DNA of 64,000 nt from Nocardioides speluncae. Its GTDB lineage: Bacteria > Actinomycetota > Actinomycetes > Propionibacteriales > Nocardioidaceae. The stretch's first letter is position 1, and every line of letters starts with the position of its first letter. Positions 18,728-26,133 of this stretch are shown here, piece after piece. The position numbers and the translations under genes are program-made. The notes under the pieces are model-generated. The model saw only the letters and a list, made by a program, of their open reading frames with translations, was not told the DNA's origin and did not search any database. The DNA is taken from contig NZ_QEOO01000011.1 in assembly GCF_003121585.1 (NCBI RefSeq), positions 1-64,000 on the forward strand. The letters run 5' to 3'.

Positions 18728-19815
18728 CGGAGCCGGGCCACGGTCGCGTCGTACTCAGCGACCAGGTCGGCCATGATCTCCGCGACCGGGCGGACGGCGT
18801 TGGTGCGACCGACGATCTGCCCGGCGGGCATTGCCACGACGCTCGGGTCGTCGCCCGTGTTGAGCCGGTTGTGGGCGTCGGCGACGAGCAGGTTCTGAAG
18901 TGGCATCGGCAGCGGCGACGGTGCGTCCGCGGCCTCCCAGGCCTCTGTCCAGCGGTTCTTCAGCAGCCGGGCCGGCTTGCCGGTGTAGACGCGGGTACGC
19001 ACGGTGTCGGCCGAGGTGGCGGTGAGCAAAGCGTCACGGATTCCGGTGCCGGGCGACAGGTCGTACTCCTCCGCAGTCAGCCACAGCGAGCCGGTCCACA
19101 CCCCCTGCGCGCCGAGCGCGAGCGAGGCGGCGACCTGACGGCCGCAGCCGATGCCGCCCGCGCCGAGCACGGGTACGTCGGGCCCGACCGCGTCCACGAC
19201 CTCCGGGGTCAGCACCATGCTGGCGATCTCGCCGGTGTGGCCGCCTGCCTCGTAGCCCTGGGCGACCACGATGTCCACGCCGTTGGCGACGTGAGCCCGA
19301 GCGTGCTTAGCCGCGCCCGCGAGCGCCGCGACCAGCACGCCGGCGTCGTGCGCGGTCTTGATCACGTCGGCCGGCGGCGAGCCGAGCGCGTTGGCGATCA
19401 GCACCGGCCGGTGGCCGAGCGCGACGTCGACGTGGGACCGGGCGATCGAGTGCAGCCAGCCGAGTACGCCGGCCCGCCCCTCGCCCTCCGGCAGCGGCGG
19501 CACCCCAAGCTGCTGCAGCGTCTTGTCGACGAAGCTCAGGTGTTCGGGCGGGATCATCGACGCCAGCTCGGCCGCCGCACCCTCGGTCGGCACCCGCTCC
19601 GGCATCACCACGTCCACGCCGTACGGCTTGCCGTCGGTGTTGTCGTCGAGCCAGGTCAGCGCGGCATCGAGGTCCTCGGCCTCGTTGAACCGGACCGCGC
19701 CGAGCACACCGAGGCCGCCGGCCCGAGAGACCGCCGCCGCCACCTTCTCGGACGGGGTGAACGCGAAGATCGGCAGCTCGATGCCGAGCCGCTCGCAGAG
19801 CGGGGTGCGGATCAC
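18724..19815 (-). CDS. Nitronate monooxygenase-family flavoprotein
   Basis: A 363-residue TIM-barrel flavoprotein of the NMO/2-nitropropane dioxygenase family. Landmarks: FAFTPSEKVAAAVSRAGGLGVLGAV, QGYEAGGHTGE (FMN/active-site loop), and PVLGAGGIGCGRQVAASLALGAQGV at the phosphate site. Family members include enoyl reductases as well as nitronate oxidases. It is encoded four bases into the fadD19-type gene's 3' end (ATG 19815 overlaps the upstream stop), so it is part of that KstR-controlled operon and probably acts on a steroid-CoA intermediate (inference). Confidence 0.82.
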   Translation of the reverse strand: MIRTPLCERLGIELPIFAFTPSEKVAAAVSRAGGLGVLGAVRFNEAEDLDAALTWLDDNTDGKPYGVDVVMPERVPTEGAAAELASMIPPEHLSFVDKTLQQLGVPPLPEGEGRAGVLGWLHSIARSHVDVALGHRPVLIANALGSPPADVIKTAHDAGVLVAALAGAAKHARAHVANGVDIVVAQGYEAGGHTGEIASMVLTPEVVDAVGPDVPVLGAGGIGCGRQVAASLALGAQGVWTGSLWLTAEEYDLSPGTGIRDALLTATSADTVRTRVYTGKPARLLKNRWTEAWEAADAPSPLPMPLQNLLVADAHNRLNTGDDPSVVAMPAGQIVGRTNAVRPVAEIMADLVAEYDATVARLR

Positions 19816-21437
19816 AGGGCGGACGCCGCCTGTCGGAGGGCCAGCTCCTTGGCGAGCGGGTAGTTGGCCTTGCCGGTCGGGTGCCGCGGGATCTCGTCGA
19901 CCAGGACCAGCGCACGCGGCAGCTTGTAGCCGGACAGCTGCGAGCGTAGGTGCTCCTGGAGCTCCTCCAGCGTGGGCGAGGTCCCCTCGCGGGCCTCGAT
20001 CACCGCGGTGACCTGCTGACCGAGCCGCTCGTCGGGCGTGCCGATCACCAGGGCATCGAAGACGTCGGGATGCGACTTCAGCCCCATCTCGACCTCCTCC
20101 GGGTAGACCTTCTCGCCGCCGGTGTTGATGCAGTTGGAGCCGCGGCCGAGCAGGGTGACCCGGCCGCCCTCCTCGATCCGTGCGAAGTCGCCGGGTACGG
20201 CGTAGCGGGTGCCGTCGATCTCGATGAAGGCAGCCCGCGACTTCTCCTCGTCCTTGTAGTAGCCGAGCGGCACGCTGGTGCCGCGCGCCAGCCGGCCGAC
20301 CGTGCCGACGTTCTCGGCCGGGTCGAGGACCTGGTTGCGCTCGTCGAGGACCACCGTCTCGGGACCGATGGAGATGATCGGGCCATCGCCCTTGATGTTC
20401 TCCTTGTCCTGCAGGCCGGTGCCCGAGAAGCCGGTCTCCGACGAGCCGACCGAGTCGGTGAAGAACGTGTTGGGGAACGCCGCCATCCAGCGCTCCTTGA
20501 CCGCGCGGCTGAAGATCGCCGCACTGCTGGAGACCGCGATCAGTGCGGAGGCGTCGTACTCCCCCGCCTCATAGGTCTCGATCAGCGGCCGGGCCATCGC
20601 GTCGCCGGTCATGAAGATCAGCTGCACCTTGTCGCGCTCGACGATCTGCCAGATCTCCTCGGCGTCGAACTTCGGCACCAGGATCGTGGCGTGCCCGCCG
20701 AAGAGATGCATGAGCATCCCCCACTGGGCGCCGCCGTGCATGATCGGGCTGATCGGCAGCGTCATCATCGGCGCGCCCTCGGTCGCCTTGCGCGACTGGT
20801 CGAACTCGCCGTACCGCTCGCCGGTCATGAAGTCGATGCCGCCACCGAGGGTCCGCCACACGTCCTCGTGCCGCCACATCACGCCCTTGGGCGCACCTGT
20901 CGTGCCGCCGGTGTAGACGATGTACAGGTCGTCGCCGGAGCGCTCCTCGAAGTCACGCTCGGCCGGCTGGCCCGCGACCGCGTCCGCCCACGCGATTCCG
21001 TTGTACGCCGAGGCGTCACCGTCGCCGGCTGGGTCGGTGCCGTCCTCGATCACCACGACGGTGCGCAGCTTCGGGTGCTTGGGCGCGACCTTCGCGACCA
21101 GCGGCGCGTAGCAGCGCTCGTGGATCAGCGCGACCAGGTCGGCGTTGTCCACGAGGTAGTCGAGCTCGCCCTCGACGTACCGGTAGTTGATGTTGATCGA
21201 GACCGCTCGCAGCTTGTAGACGGCGAGCATCGCGACGACGTGCTCGACACCGTTCTTGGAGTAGATGCCGACATGGTCGCCGACGCCCACTCCCTGGGCG
21301 GCGAGATAGTGCGCGATCCTGTTGGCCTCGGCCTCCAGGTCGGCATAGGTGAGGTCCCGGTCCCCCACGCGCAAGGCAAGCCGGTCCGGCACAGCGTCGA
21401 CGGCATGCTCGAAGAGATCAGCGATGTTCAGAGCCAC
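19812..21437 (-). CDS. fadD19: Steroid side-chain acyl-CoA synthetase, FadD19 type
   Basis: A 541-residue ANL-superfamily ligase that activates the sterol side-chain carboxylate to its CoA ester. AMP/ATP motifs: YTGGTTGAPKGVMW (P-loop), the SPIMHGGAQWG segment characteristic of this subgroup, DSVGSSETGFSG, and NTGGEKVYPEEVE; the catalytic Lys is in HPTGKANY. Start GTG 21437. In M. tuberculosis fadD19 (Rv3515c) and echA19 (Rv3516) are divergent, exactly as here, around a KstR box. It is first in an operon with the flavoprotein gene downstream. Substrate (C26 or branched C24 side chain) is by analogy. Confidence 0.92.
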   Translation of the reverse strand: MALNIADLFEHAVDAVPDRLALRVGDRDLTYADLEAEANRIAHYLAAQGVGVGDHVGIYSKNGVEHVVAMLAVYKLRAVSININYRYVEGELDYLVDNADLVALIHERCYAPLVAKVAPKHPKLRTVVVIEDGTDPAGDGDASAYNGIAWADAVAGQPAERDFEERSGDDLYIVYTGGTTGAPKGVMWRHEDVWRTLGGGIDFMTGERYGEFDQSRKATEGAPMMTLPISPIMHGGAQWGMLMHLFGGHATILVPKFDAEEIWQIVERDKVQLIFMTGDAMARPLIETYEAGEYDASALIAVSSSAAIFSRAVKERWMAAFPNTFFTDSVGSSETGFSGTGLQDKENIKGDGPIISIGPETVVLDERNQVLDPAENVGTVGRLARGTSVPLGYYKDEEKSRAAFIEIDGTRYAVPGDFARIEEGGRVTLLGRGSNCINTGGEKVYPEEVEMGLKSHPDVFDALVIGTPDERLGQQVTAVIEAREGTSPTLEELQEHLRSQLSGYKLPRALVLVDEIPRHPTGKANYPLAKELALRQAASAL

Positions 21438-21447
21438 ACGCCGAGAC

Positions 21448-21461
21448 TAGAACACGTTCTC
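21448..21461. promoter_or_regulatory. KstR operator (fadD19 / echA19 divergent promoter)
   Basis: TAGAACACGTTCTC matches TnnAACnnGTTnnA except the last base. It lies 11 bp before fadD19 and 23 bp before echA19, so a bound repressor would block both starts. The echA19 message is likely to have a very short leader. Confidence 0.8.
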
Positions 21462-21483
21462 ATTCATGACTAGGGTTCGTCTT

Positions 21484-22296
21484 ATGACCGAAGCACCTGC
21501 GCAGCCTTCTGCCGCCCCCCACTGCCTCGTCGAGCTCGACGGCCACAAGCTCGTGGTCACCATGAACCGGCCCGATGCCCGCAATGCCCTGTCCTCGGAG
21601 ATGCTGGGGATCCTGGGCGAGGCGTGGGACCGGGCGAACACCGACGACGACGTGCGGGTGGTGATCCTGACCGGTGCCGGCGGGTACTTCTGCGCCGGCG
21701 CGGACCTGAAGGCGATGACCAAGCGCGCGCCGTCGGACAGCTTCGAGTCCGGCGAGTTCGACCCGGCCGTGATCAAGCCGCTGCTCAAGGGCTTCCGGGT
21801 GACCAAGCCGATCGTGGCCGCGGTCGAGGGCCCGGCCATCGCGGGTGGGACAGAGATCCTGCAGGCCACCGACATCCGGGTCGCCGGCGAGTCCGCGCGG
21901 TTCGGGGTGTCCGAGCCGCGGTGGGGCCTCTACCCGCTCGGCGGCTCCGCGGTCCGGCTGCCTCGCCAGCTGCCGTACACCGTCGCCGCCGACCTGCTGC
22001 TCACCGGCCGTCACGTCAAGGCGCCCGAGGCACTCAAGATCGGCCTGATCGGGCACGTCGTACCCGACGGCCAGGCGCTGGCCAAGGCCCACGAGCTCGC
22101 CGACCTGGTCGCGGCCAACGGCCCGCTGGCGGTCCAGGCCGTGCTGCGGACCATCCGCGCCAGCGACGGCCGGCACGAGGACGAGTGCTGGGCCGAGGAC
22201 GCCGCCGTCGGCGCCGCCGTCTTCGCCTCGGACGACGCCAAGGAGGGCCCGCGCGCCTTCGCGGAGAAGCGCCGCCCCCAGTTCACCGGCGCCTGA
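21484..22296 (+). CDS. echA19: Enoyl-CoA hydratase, EchA19 type (sterol side chain)
   Basis: A 270-residue crotonase that hydrates the side-chain enoyl-CoA of cholesterol catabolites. Both catalytic glutamates of enoyl-CoA hydratases are present, in [11 protein letters not shown] and [12 protein letters not shown], and the oxyanion-hole glycine is in [17 protein letters not shown] 21484 is preferred because the family begins near here; an in-frame ATG at 21466 would start inside the operator-proximal leader. C-terminal [15 protein letters not shown] is nearly invariant in EchA19 as I recall it. Divergent from fadD19 under one KstR site. Confidence 0.92.
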   Translation: MTEAPAQPSAAPHCLVELDGHKLVVTMNRPDARNALSSEMLGILGEAWDRANTDDDVRVVILTGAGGYFCAGADLKAMTKRAPSDSFESGEFDPAVIKPLLKGFRVTKPIVAAVEGPAIAGGTEILQATDIRVAGESARFGVSEPRWGLYPLGGSAVRLPRQLPYTVAADLLLTGRHVKAPEALKIGLIGHVVPDGQALAKAHELADLVAANGPLAVQAVLRTIRASDGRHEDECWAEDAAVGAAVFASDDAKEGPRAFAEKRRPQFTGA

Positions 22297-22417
22297 GCGG
22301 GTGGCGTCAATCGGGTAGACCCGCCCCAGAGTCGCCGTCCCAGGGCTGACCCGGCGGGGTGTCGTGGCTAGGACGGAGAGATCCGAGTATCCGGGGGGAT
22401 CCCAGGAGGGAACGACC

Positions 22418-22774
22418 ATGATGCGACGTCTCACCACCTTAGTAGGAACGACCACGGCGGTGGTCCTGTTCAGCGCGACCGGCGCCATGGCGCACGAGTG
22501 CTACAACGCCAGCCGCAGCGCGAACGGCAACGCGCACGCCGTCAACGGCCAGCACAGCTCGTACGGCGAGCTGCTCGACGTGCTCTGTCCAGCCGGCGAC
22601 GCGATCGTCGAGGCCGCGGTCGCCGAGCACGGCTTCGACTCCGACGGCATCCTGGTCAACACCAAGGCGCTGATGGGAGCCGGCAAGCACGAGACCGACG
22701 GGCACGCGATCGACTACCTGCCCGACTGGCTCTCGGCCGCCATCGGTGCGGCGTTCGGGACCTGCTTCGGCTGA
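22418..22774 (+). CDS. Small secreted protein of unknown function
   Basis: A 118-residue protein with a clear signal peptide (MMRRLTTLVGTTTAVVLFSA, then TGAMA cleavage). AGGAGGG lies seven bases before ATG 22418; the longer frame from 22364 lacks support. The mature part has three Cys (ECYNAS, DVLCPAG, GTCFG) and an acidic, His-containing body (KHETDGHAIDYLPDWL). No family is recognised. Confidence 0.75.
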   Translation: MMRRLTTLVGTTTAVVLFSATGAMAHECYNASRSANGNAHAVNGQHSSYGELLDVLCPAGDAIVEAAVAEHGFDSDGILVNTKALMGAGKHETDGHAIDYLPDWLSAAIGAAFGTCFG

Positions 22775-22787
22775 GCCACGCCACCGC

Positions 22788-23426
22788 TCAGAACGCCGCG
22801 ATGCTGTCCGGCGCGCGCTCGGCGCGGCTGAGCGCGCGCAGGACGGGGGTCGGGCCGTGCCTGCGCACGGACAGCCGGGTGAGCAGCACGGTCACCGTGT
22901 CGACGGCGCCCTGCGGGAGCGCGGGAGTCGGGAGGCCCGTGCTGACGGCGAGATCGTCGGAGTGGACAGCGAGTTCCATCATGCGGGTGGTCAGGAAGTC
23001 GTCGAGCATCAGCGAGTACGGCCCCCAGAACGGCAGCCGCACCGGCCGGTCCGGGACGGTGGCCAAGGCGTCGGCCAGCTCGCCGATCGCCGCTTCGAAG
23101 CGTGCCGACAGCGCCTCGGGGCCGTCGGCCGCGAGCTCCTCGCCGCCGCGCCGGAGGTAGACGTTGATGTCGTCGTCGATGCCGGCGTCGATCCACTCGA
23201 CCCGTTCGTAGTGACCGAGGAGCGGGACGGTCGGCTCCTCCGGCTCCGGCTCGGCCAGGGCGGGTGGGACGGCCAGTACCTGGTAGGCCAGGTGGCCGGC
23301 CAGGCCGCCGACGCTGAACTTCTCCAGTGCGCTGGGGTCGCTCCAGGCGGCGGCGACGGCCGGATCCCGCAGCAGGTCGGCGGCAGAACGGGCGGTGGAC
23401 AGGAAGTCGTCTCGAGTACTCGGCAT
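22788..23426 (-). CDS. Maleylpyruvate isomerase N-terminal-type mycothiol-dependent protein
   Basis: A 212-residue DinB/MDMPI-like four-helix protein: FSVGGLAGHLAYQ near residue 40 carries the first metal-type His, and TRMMELAVHSDDLAVSTG near residue 150 the Glu/His pair. ATG 23426 (MPSTRDDFLSTARSA) is chosen; the frame further upstream to 23468 would run into the palindrome at 23444-23506 and is not protein-like. Family function is mycothiol-dependent isomerisation or conjugation; substrate unknown. Confidence 0.78.
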   Translation of the reverse strand: MPSTRDDFLSTARSAADLLRDPAVAAAWSDPSALEKFSVGGLAGHLAYQVLAVPPALAEPEPEEPTVPLLGHYERVEWIDAGIDDDINVYLRRGGEELAADGPEALSARFEAAIGELADALATVPDRPVRLPFWGPYSLMLDDFLTTRMMELAVHSDDLAVSTGLPTPALPQGAVDTVTVLLTRLSVRRHGPTPVLRALSRAERAPDSIAAF

Positions 23427-23443
23427 CCCCCAAGTGTGGCCGC

Positions 23444-23506
23444 GATAGTCCAGAACGGTTGACATCACTTTCCGGCCGAACGTGATGTCAACCGTTCTGG
23501 ACTATC
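23444..23506. repeat. Palindrome family B, solo copy (perfect 25-bp arms)
   Basis: Arms 23444-23468 and 23482-23506 are exact inverted complements, 25 bp each, around a 13-base loop. The outer sequence is ATAGTCCAGAACG; copies also occur at 58842-58902 and 60041-60103. The right arm contains the TAG stop codon of the minus-strand fadD8-like gene (23502-23504). Relative to the other two copies one base pair has changed from T-A to G-C on both arms, a compensating change. Confidence 0.85.
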
Positions 23507-25046
23507 CGCGGAGGCTCTTGCGGAGAGCGACCTTGTCGGGCTTGCCGAGGCCGGTGAGCGGGATCGACTCGACCGGGATGACCTGCTTCGGAACGTGGAC
23601 CGGGCCCTTGCGCTCGCGCACCAGGGCGGTCAGCTCGGCGGCCAGGTCGTCGTCGTACTCACCGTCGCGGAGTACGACGACCGCGGTGACCGCCTCGCCC
23701 CACTTCTCGTCGGGCGTGCCGACGACGGCCACCTGGGCCACCCGCGGGTGGGTGGCGACCACGTCCTCGACTTCGCGCGGGAAGACGTTGAAGCCGCCGG
23801 TCACGATCATGTCCTTGGTCCGGTCCACGATGTAGAGGAAGCCGTCCTCGTCCTGCCGGGCGACGTCGCCGGTGCGCAGCCAGCCGTCCTGGAACGCGGC
23901 CGCGGTCTCGTCGGGCCGCTGCCAGTAGTCGCGGGCGAGCACCGGTCCGGAGACGCAGATCTCCCCTGGCTCGCCGGGCGCGACCACCTGGCCGGCCTCG
24001 TCGCGCAGCTCGAGGTCGAGGTGCACCGACGGCCGGCCGCAGGAGGCCAGCCGCTCGCCGGAGTGGTCGGCCTTGGCGAGGTAGCTGATCACCATCGGGC
24101 ACTCGGACTGGCCGTAGAACTGGGCGAAGACCGGCCCGAACCGCTCGATCGCCTCGGCCAGCCGGACCGGGTTGATCGGCGCCGCGCCGTAGTAGACGGT
24201 CTGCAGCGAGCTCAGGTCGTACGCCGCCACGGCCGGGTGGTCGAGCAGCGCGTAGATCATCGACGGCACCAGCATGGTCGCGGTGATTCGCTGCTCCTGG
24301 ACGGTTCTCGCGAACGTCTCCGGGTCGAACCGCGGCAGCACCACCATCGAGCCGCCGGCCACCAGCGTCGGCACGAAGAACGCCGCGCCGGCGTGCGAGA
24401 GCGGCGTACACATCAGGAAGCGCGGCGCCTCCGGCCACTCCCACTCCGCCAGCTGCACCTGGGTCATCGCCGCCATCGACGAAGCCGTGCCGACCACGCC
24501 TTTCGGCCGGCCGGTGGTGCCGCCGGTGTAGGTGATCGACACGATCGCGTCCGGGTCGAGCTCGACCACCTCGAGCGGACCGGCCGCATGCGCCGCGGCC
24601 GCGGCCACCAGGTCCTCGCCGACCTCGGCCGGACCGAGGGTGAGCACGGTGCGCAGGCAGTCGACCCGCTCCAGCAGCGCGGCGGCCCGCTCCACGAACA
24701 CCGGGACCGCGTCGACCACAAGGGTTTCGATCCCGGCATCAGCGAGCACGTAGGCGTGGTCGTCGAGGGAACCGAGCGGGTGCAGCGCGGTACGCCGGGA
24801 GCCACCGATCTGGCCGGCGCCGATCAGGGTCAGCACCTCCGGCCGGTTGCCGCTGAGCAGCGCGAGCGTGCTGCCGGTGTCGACCCCGAACCCGCGCAGC
24901 GCGGCGAGATAGCGCGAGATCTGGTCGGCGAGGTCGCCGCCGGTGAGCACGTCGGCACCGATGTGGAGCACGTCGGCGTCGCGGTGCTCGGCCAGGGCGT
25001 CGGCCAGCAGCCGGCCGAGCTGCGGGCCGGCGGGCAGCGGCCTCAT
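23502..25046 (-). CDS. Fatty-acid-CoA ligase, FadD8-like
   Basis: A 514-residue acyl-CoA synthetase. ATP-binding YTGGTTGRPKGVVG, FYGQSECPMVI, TGDVARQDEDGF and GGFNVFPREVED are in order, with the catalytic Lys in LTGLGKPDKVAL. The segment LAEWEWPEAPRFLMCTPLSHAG is strongly reminiscent of mycobacterial FadD8 (Rv0551c). Its start at 25046 overlaps the stop of the LLM oxidoreductase upstream, so it lies in a KstR-controlled operon; a role in activating a sterol side-chain or ring-derived acid is likely. The stop codon lies within a family B palindrome. Confidence 0.87.
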   Translation of the reverse strand: MRPLPAGPQLGRLLADALAEHRDADVLHIGADVLTGGDLADQISRYLAALRGFGVDTGSTLALLSGNRPEVLTLIGAGQIGGSRRTALHPLGSLDDHAYVLADAGIETLVVDAVPVFVERAAALLERVDCLRTVLTLGPAEVGEDLVAAAAAHAAGPLEVVELDPDAIVSITYTGGTTGRPKGVVGTASSMAAMTQVQLAEWEWPEAPRFLMCTPLSHAGAAFFVPTLVAGGSMVVLPRFDPETFARTVQEQRITATMLVPSMIYALLDHPAVAAYDLSSLQTVYYGAAPINPVRLAEAIERFGPVFAQFYGQSECPMVISYLAKADHSGERLASCGRPSVHLDLELRDEAGQVVAPGEPGEICVSGPVLARDYWQRPDETAAAFQDGWLRTGDVARQDEDGFLYIVDRTKDMIVTGGFNVFPREVEDVVATHPRVAQVAVVGTPDEKWGEAVTAVVVLRDGEYDDDLAAELTALVRERKGPVHVPKQVIPVESIPLTGLGKPDKVALRKSLRG

Positions 25047-26077
25047 GCGAGCACCTCCGCCACGCGGCGTACCTCATCCGGAGACTGCAGGCTCACCAGC
25101 AGCGTGGTCACGCCGCACTCCTCCCACTGCTGCACCTTGTCCAGCACCTGTTTCTCGTCGCCGATGATGTGCATGTCGTCGACCAGCTCCGACGGGATCG
25201 CCGCGGTCGCCTCGTCCTTGCGGCCGGAGAGGAAGAGCTCCTGCACACGGTCGGCCACCTCGGCGTACCCCATCCGCTCGAAGACCTGCTTGTGGAAGTT
25301 CTGCTCCTTGGCGCCCATCCCGCCCATGTACAGCGCGACCACCGGTTTCAGCGCCTCGACGACCGCGTCCTTGTCGTCGGTGATCTGGAGGTGGCAGGTA
25401 GCGGCGATCTCGAACGTCTCCGGCGTACGCCGGACGCCCGGCCGCGCGAAGCCCTCCTCGAGCCAGGGCCGGTACATCCCGGCCGAGCTCGGCGTGTAGA
25501 AGATCGGGATCCAGCCGTCGGCAATCTCGGCGGTCTGGGCGACGTTCTTCGGACCCTCCGCGCCCAGCCAGATCGGGATGTCGGCCCGCAGTGGGTGCAC
25601 GATCGGCTTCAGCGGCTTGCCGAGCCCGGTCGTGCCGGGACCGTCGTACGGCAGCGGGTAGTGCGGCCCGGGGTTGGTCACCTTGTCCTCGCGAGCCAGC
25701 ACCTGCCGGACGATGTCCACCACCTCGCGGGTGCGGGCCAGCGGCTTGGCGAACGGCTGTCCGTACCAGCCCTCCACCACCTGCGGACCGCTCACGCCCA
25801 TGCCCAGGATCACCCGGCCGCCGGAGAGGTGGTCGAGGGTGAGCGCGTGCATGGCGATCGAGGTCGGGGTGCGCCCGGACATCTGCACGATCGAGGTGCC
25901 GAGCCGGACCCGCGAGGTCTCGCGACCCCACCAGGCAAGCGGCGTGAACGCGTCCGACCCCCACGCCTCGGCGGTGAAGATCGCGTCGAAGCCGCTCTCC
26001 TCGGCCGCTGTCACCAGTTCCGCCACACCGCTCGGCGGCTGGGCGCCCCAGTAGCCGAGCTGCAGTCCGAGCTTCAT
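25043..26077 (-). CDS. LLM-class, probably F420-dependent, oxidoreductase (Rv3520c type)
   Basis: A 344-residue luciferase-like TIM-barrel protein: MKLGLQLGYWGAQPPSGVAE, then FDAIFTAEAWGSDAF, RVRLGTSIVQMSGRTP, MGVSGPQVVEGWYG, and a C-terminal region with PIWLGAEGPKNVA. The actinobacterial members use coenzyme F420. ATG 26077 has GAGGAG upstream; the longer frame to 26137 crosses the KstR operator. In M. tuberculosis Rv3520c occupies the same place, between fadD19/echA19 and the Rv3521-Rv3523 operon. Its steroid substrate is not established. Confidence 0.88.
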   Translation of the reverse strand: MKLGLQLGYWGAQPPSGVAELVTAAEESGFDAIFTAEAWGSDAFTPLAWWGRETSRVRLGTSIVQMSGRTPTSIAMHALTLDHLSGGRVILGMGVSGPQVVEGWYGQPFAKPLARTREVVDIVRQVLAREDKVTNPGPHYPLPYDGPGTTGLGKPLKPIVHPLRADIPIWLGAEGPKNVAQTAEIADGWIPIFYTPSSAGMYRPWLEEGFARPGVRRTPETFEIAATCHLQITDDKDAVVEALKPVVALYMGGMGAKEQNFHKQVFERMGYAEVADRVQELFLSGRKDEATAAIPSELVDDMHIIGDEKQVLDKVQQWEECGVTTLLVSLQSPDEVRRVAEVLA

Positions 26078-26100
26078 CTCATGCTCCTCTTCGTCGGCGA

Positions 26101-26126
26101 CCAGACTAGAACGAGTTCTAGTCTGG
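26101..26126. promoter_or_regulatory. KstR operator within a 26-bp palindrome
   Basis: The 14-bp core at 26107-26120 fits TnnAACnnGTTnnA perfectly, and symmetry extends to 12-bp perfect arms (CCAGACTAGAAC and its complement) about a GA centre. It is the most symmetrical KstR site in the window. It is 24 bp upstream of the LLM oxidoreductase and only 8 bp from the stop codon of the 1,097-residue gene. Confidence 0.88.
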
Positions 26127-26133
26127 TGGAAGA

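Noticed and set aside
23482..23835. Plus-strand ORF starting inside the family B palindrome
   Set aside because: Shadow of the fadD8-like gene; its first residues merely translate the palindrome arm.
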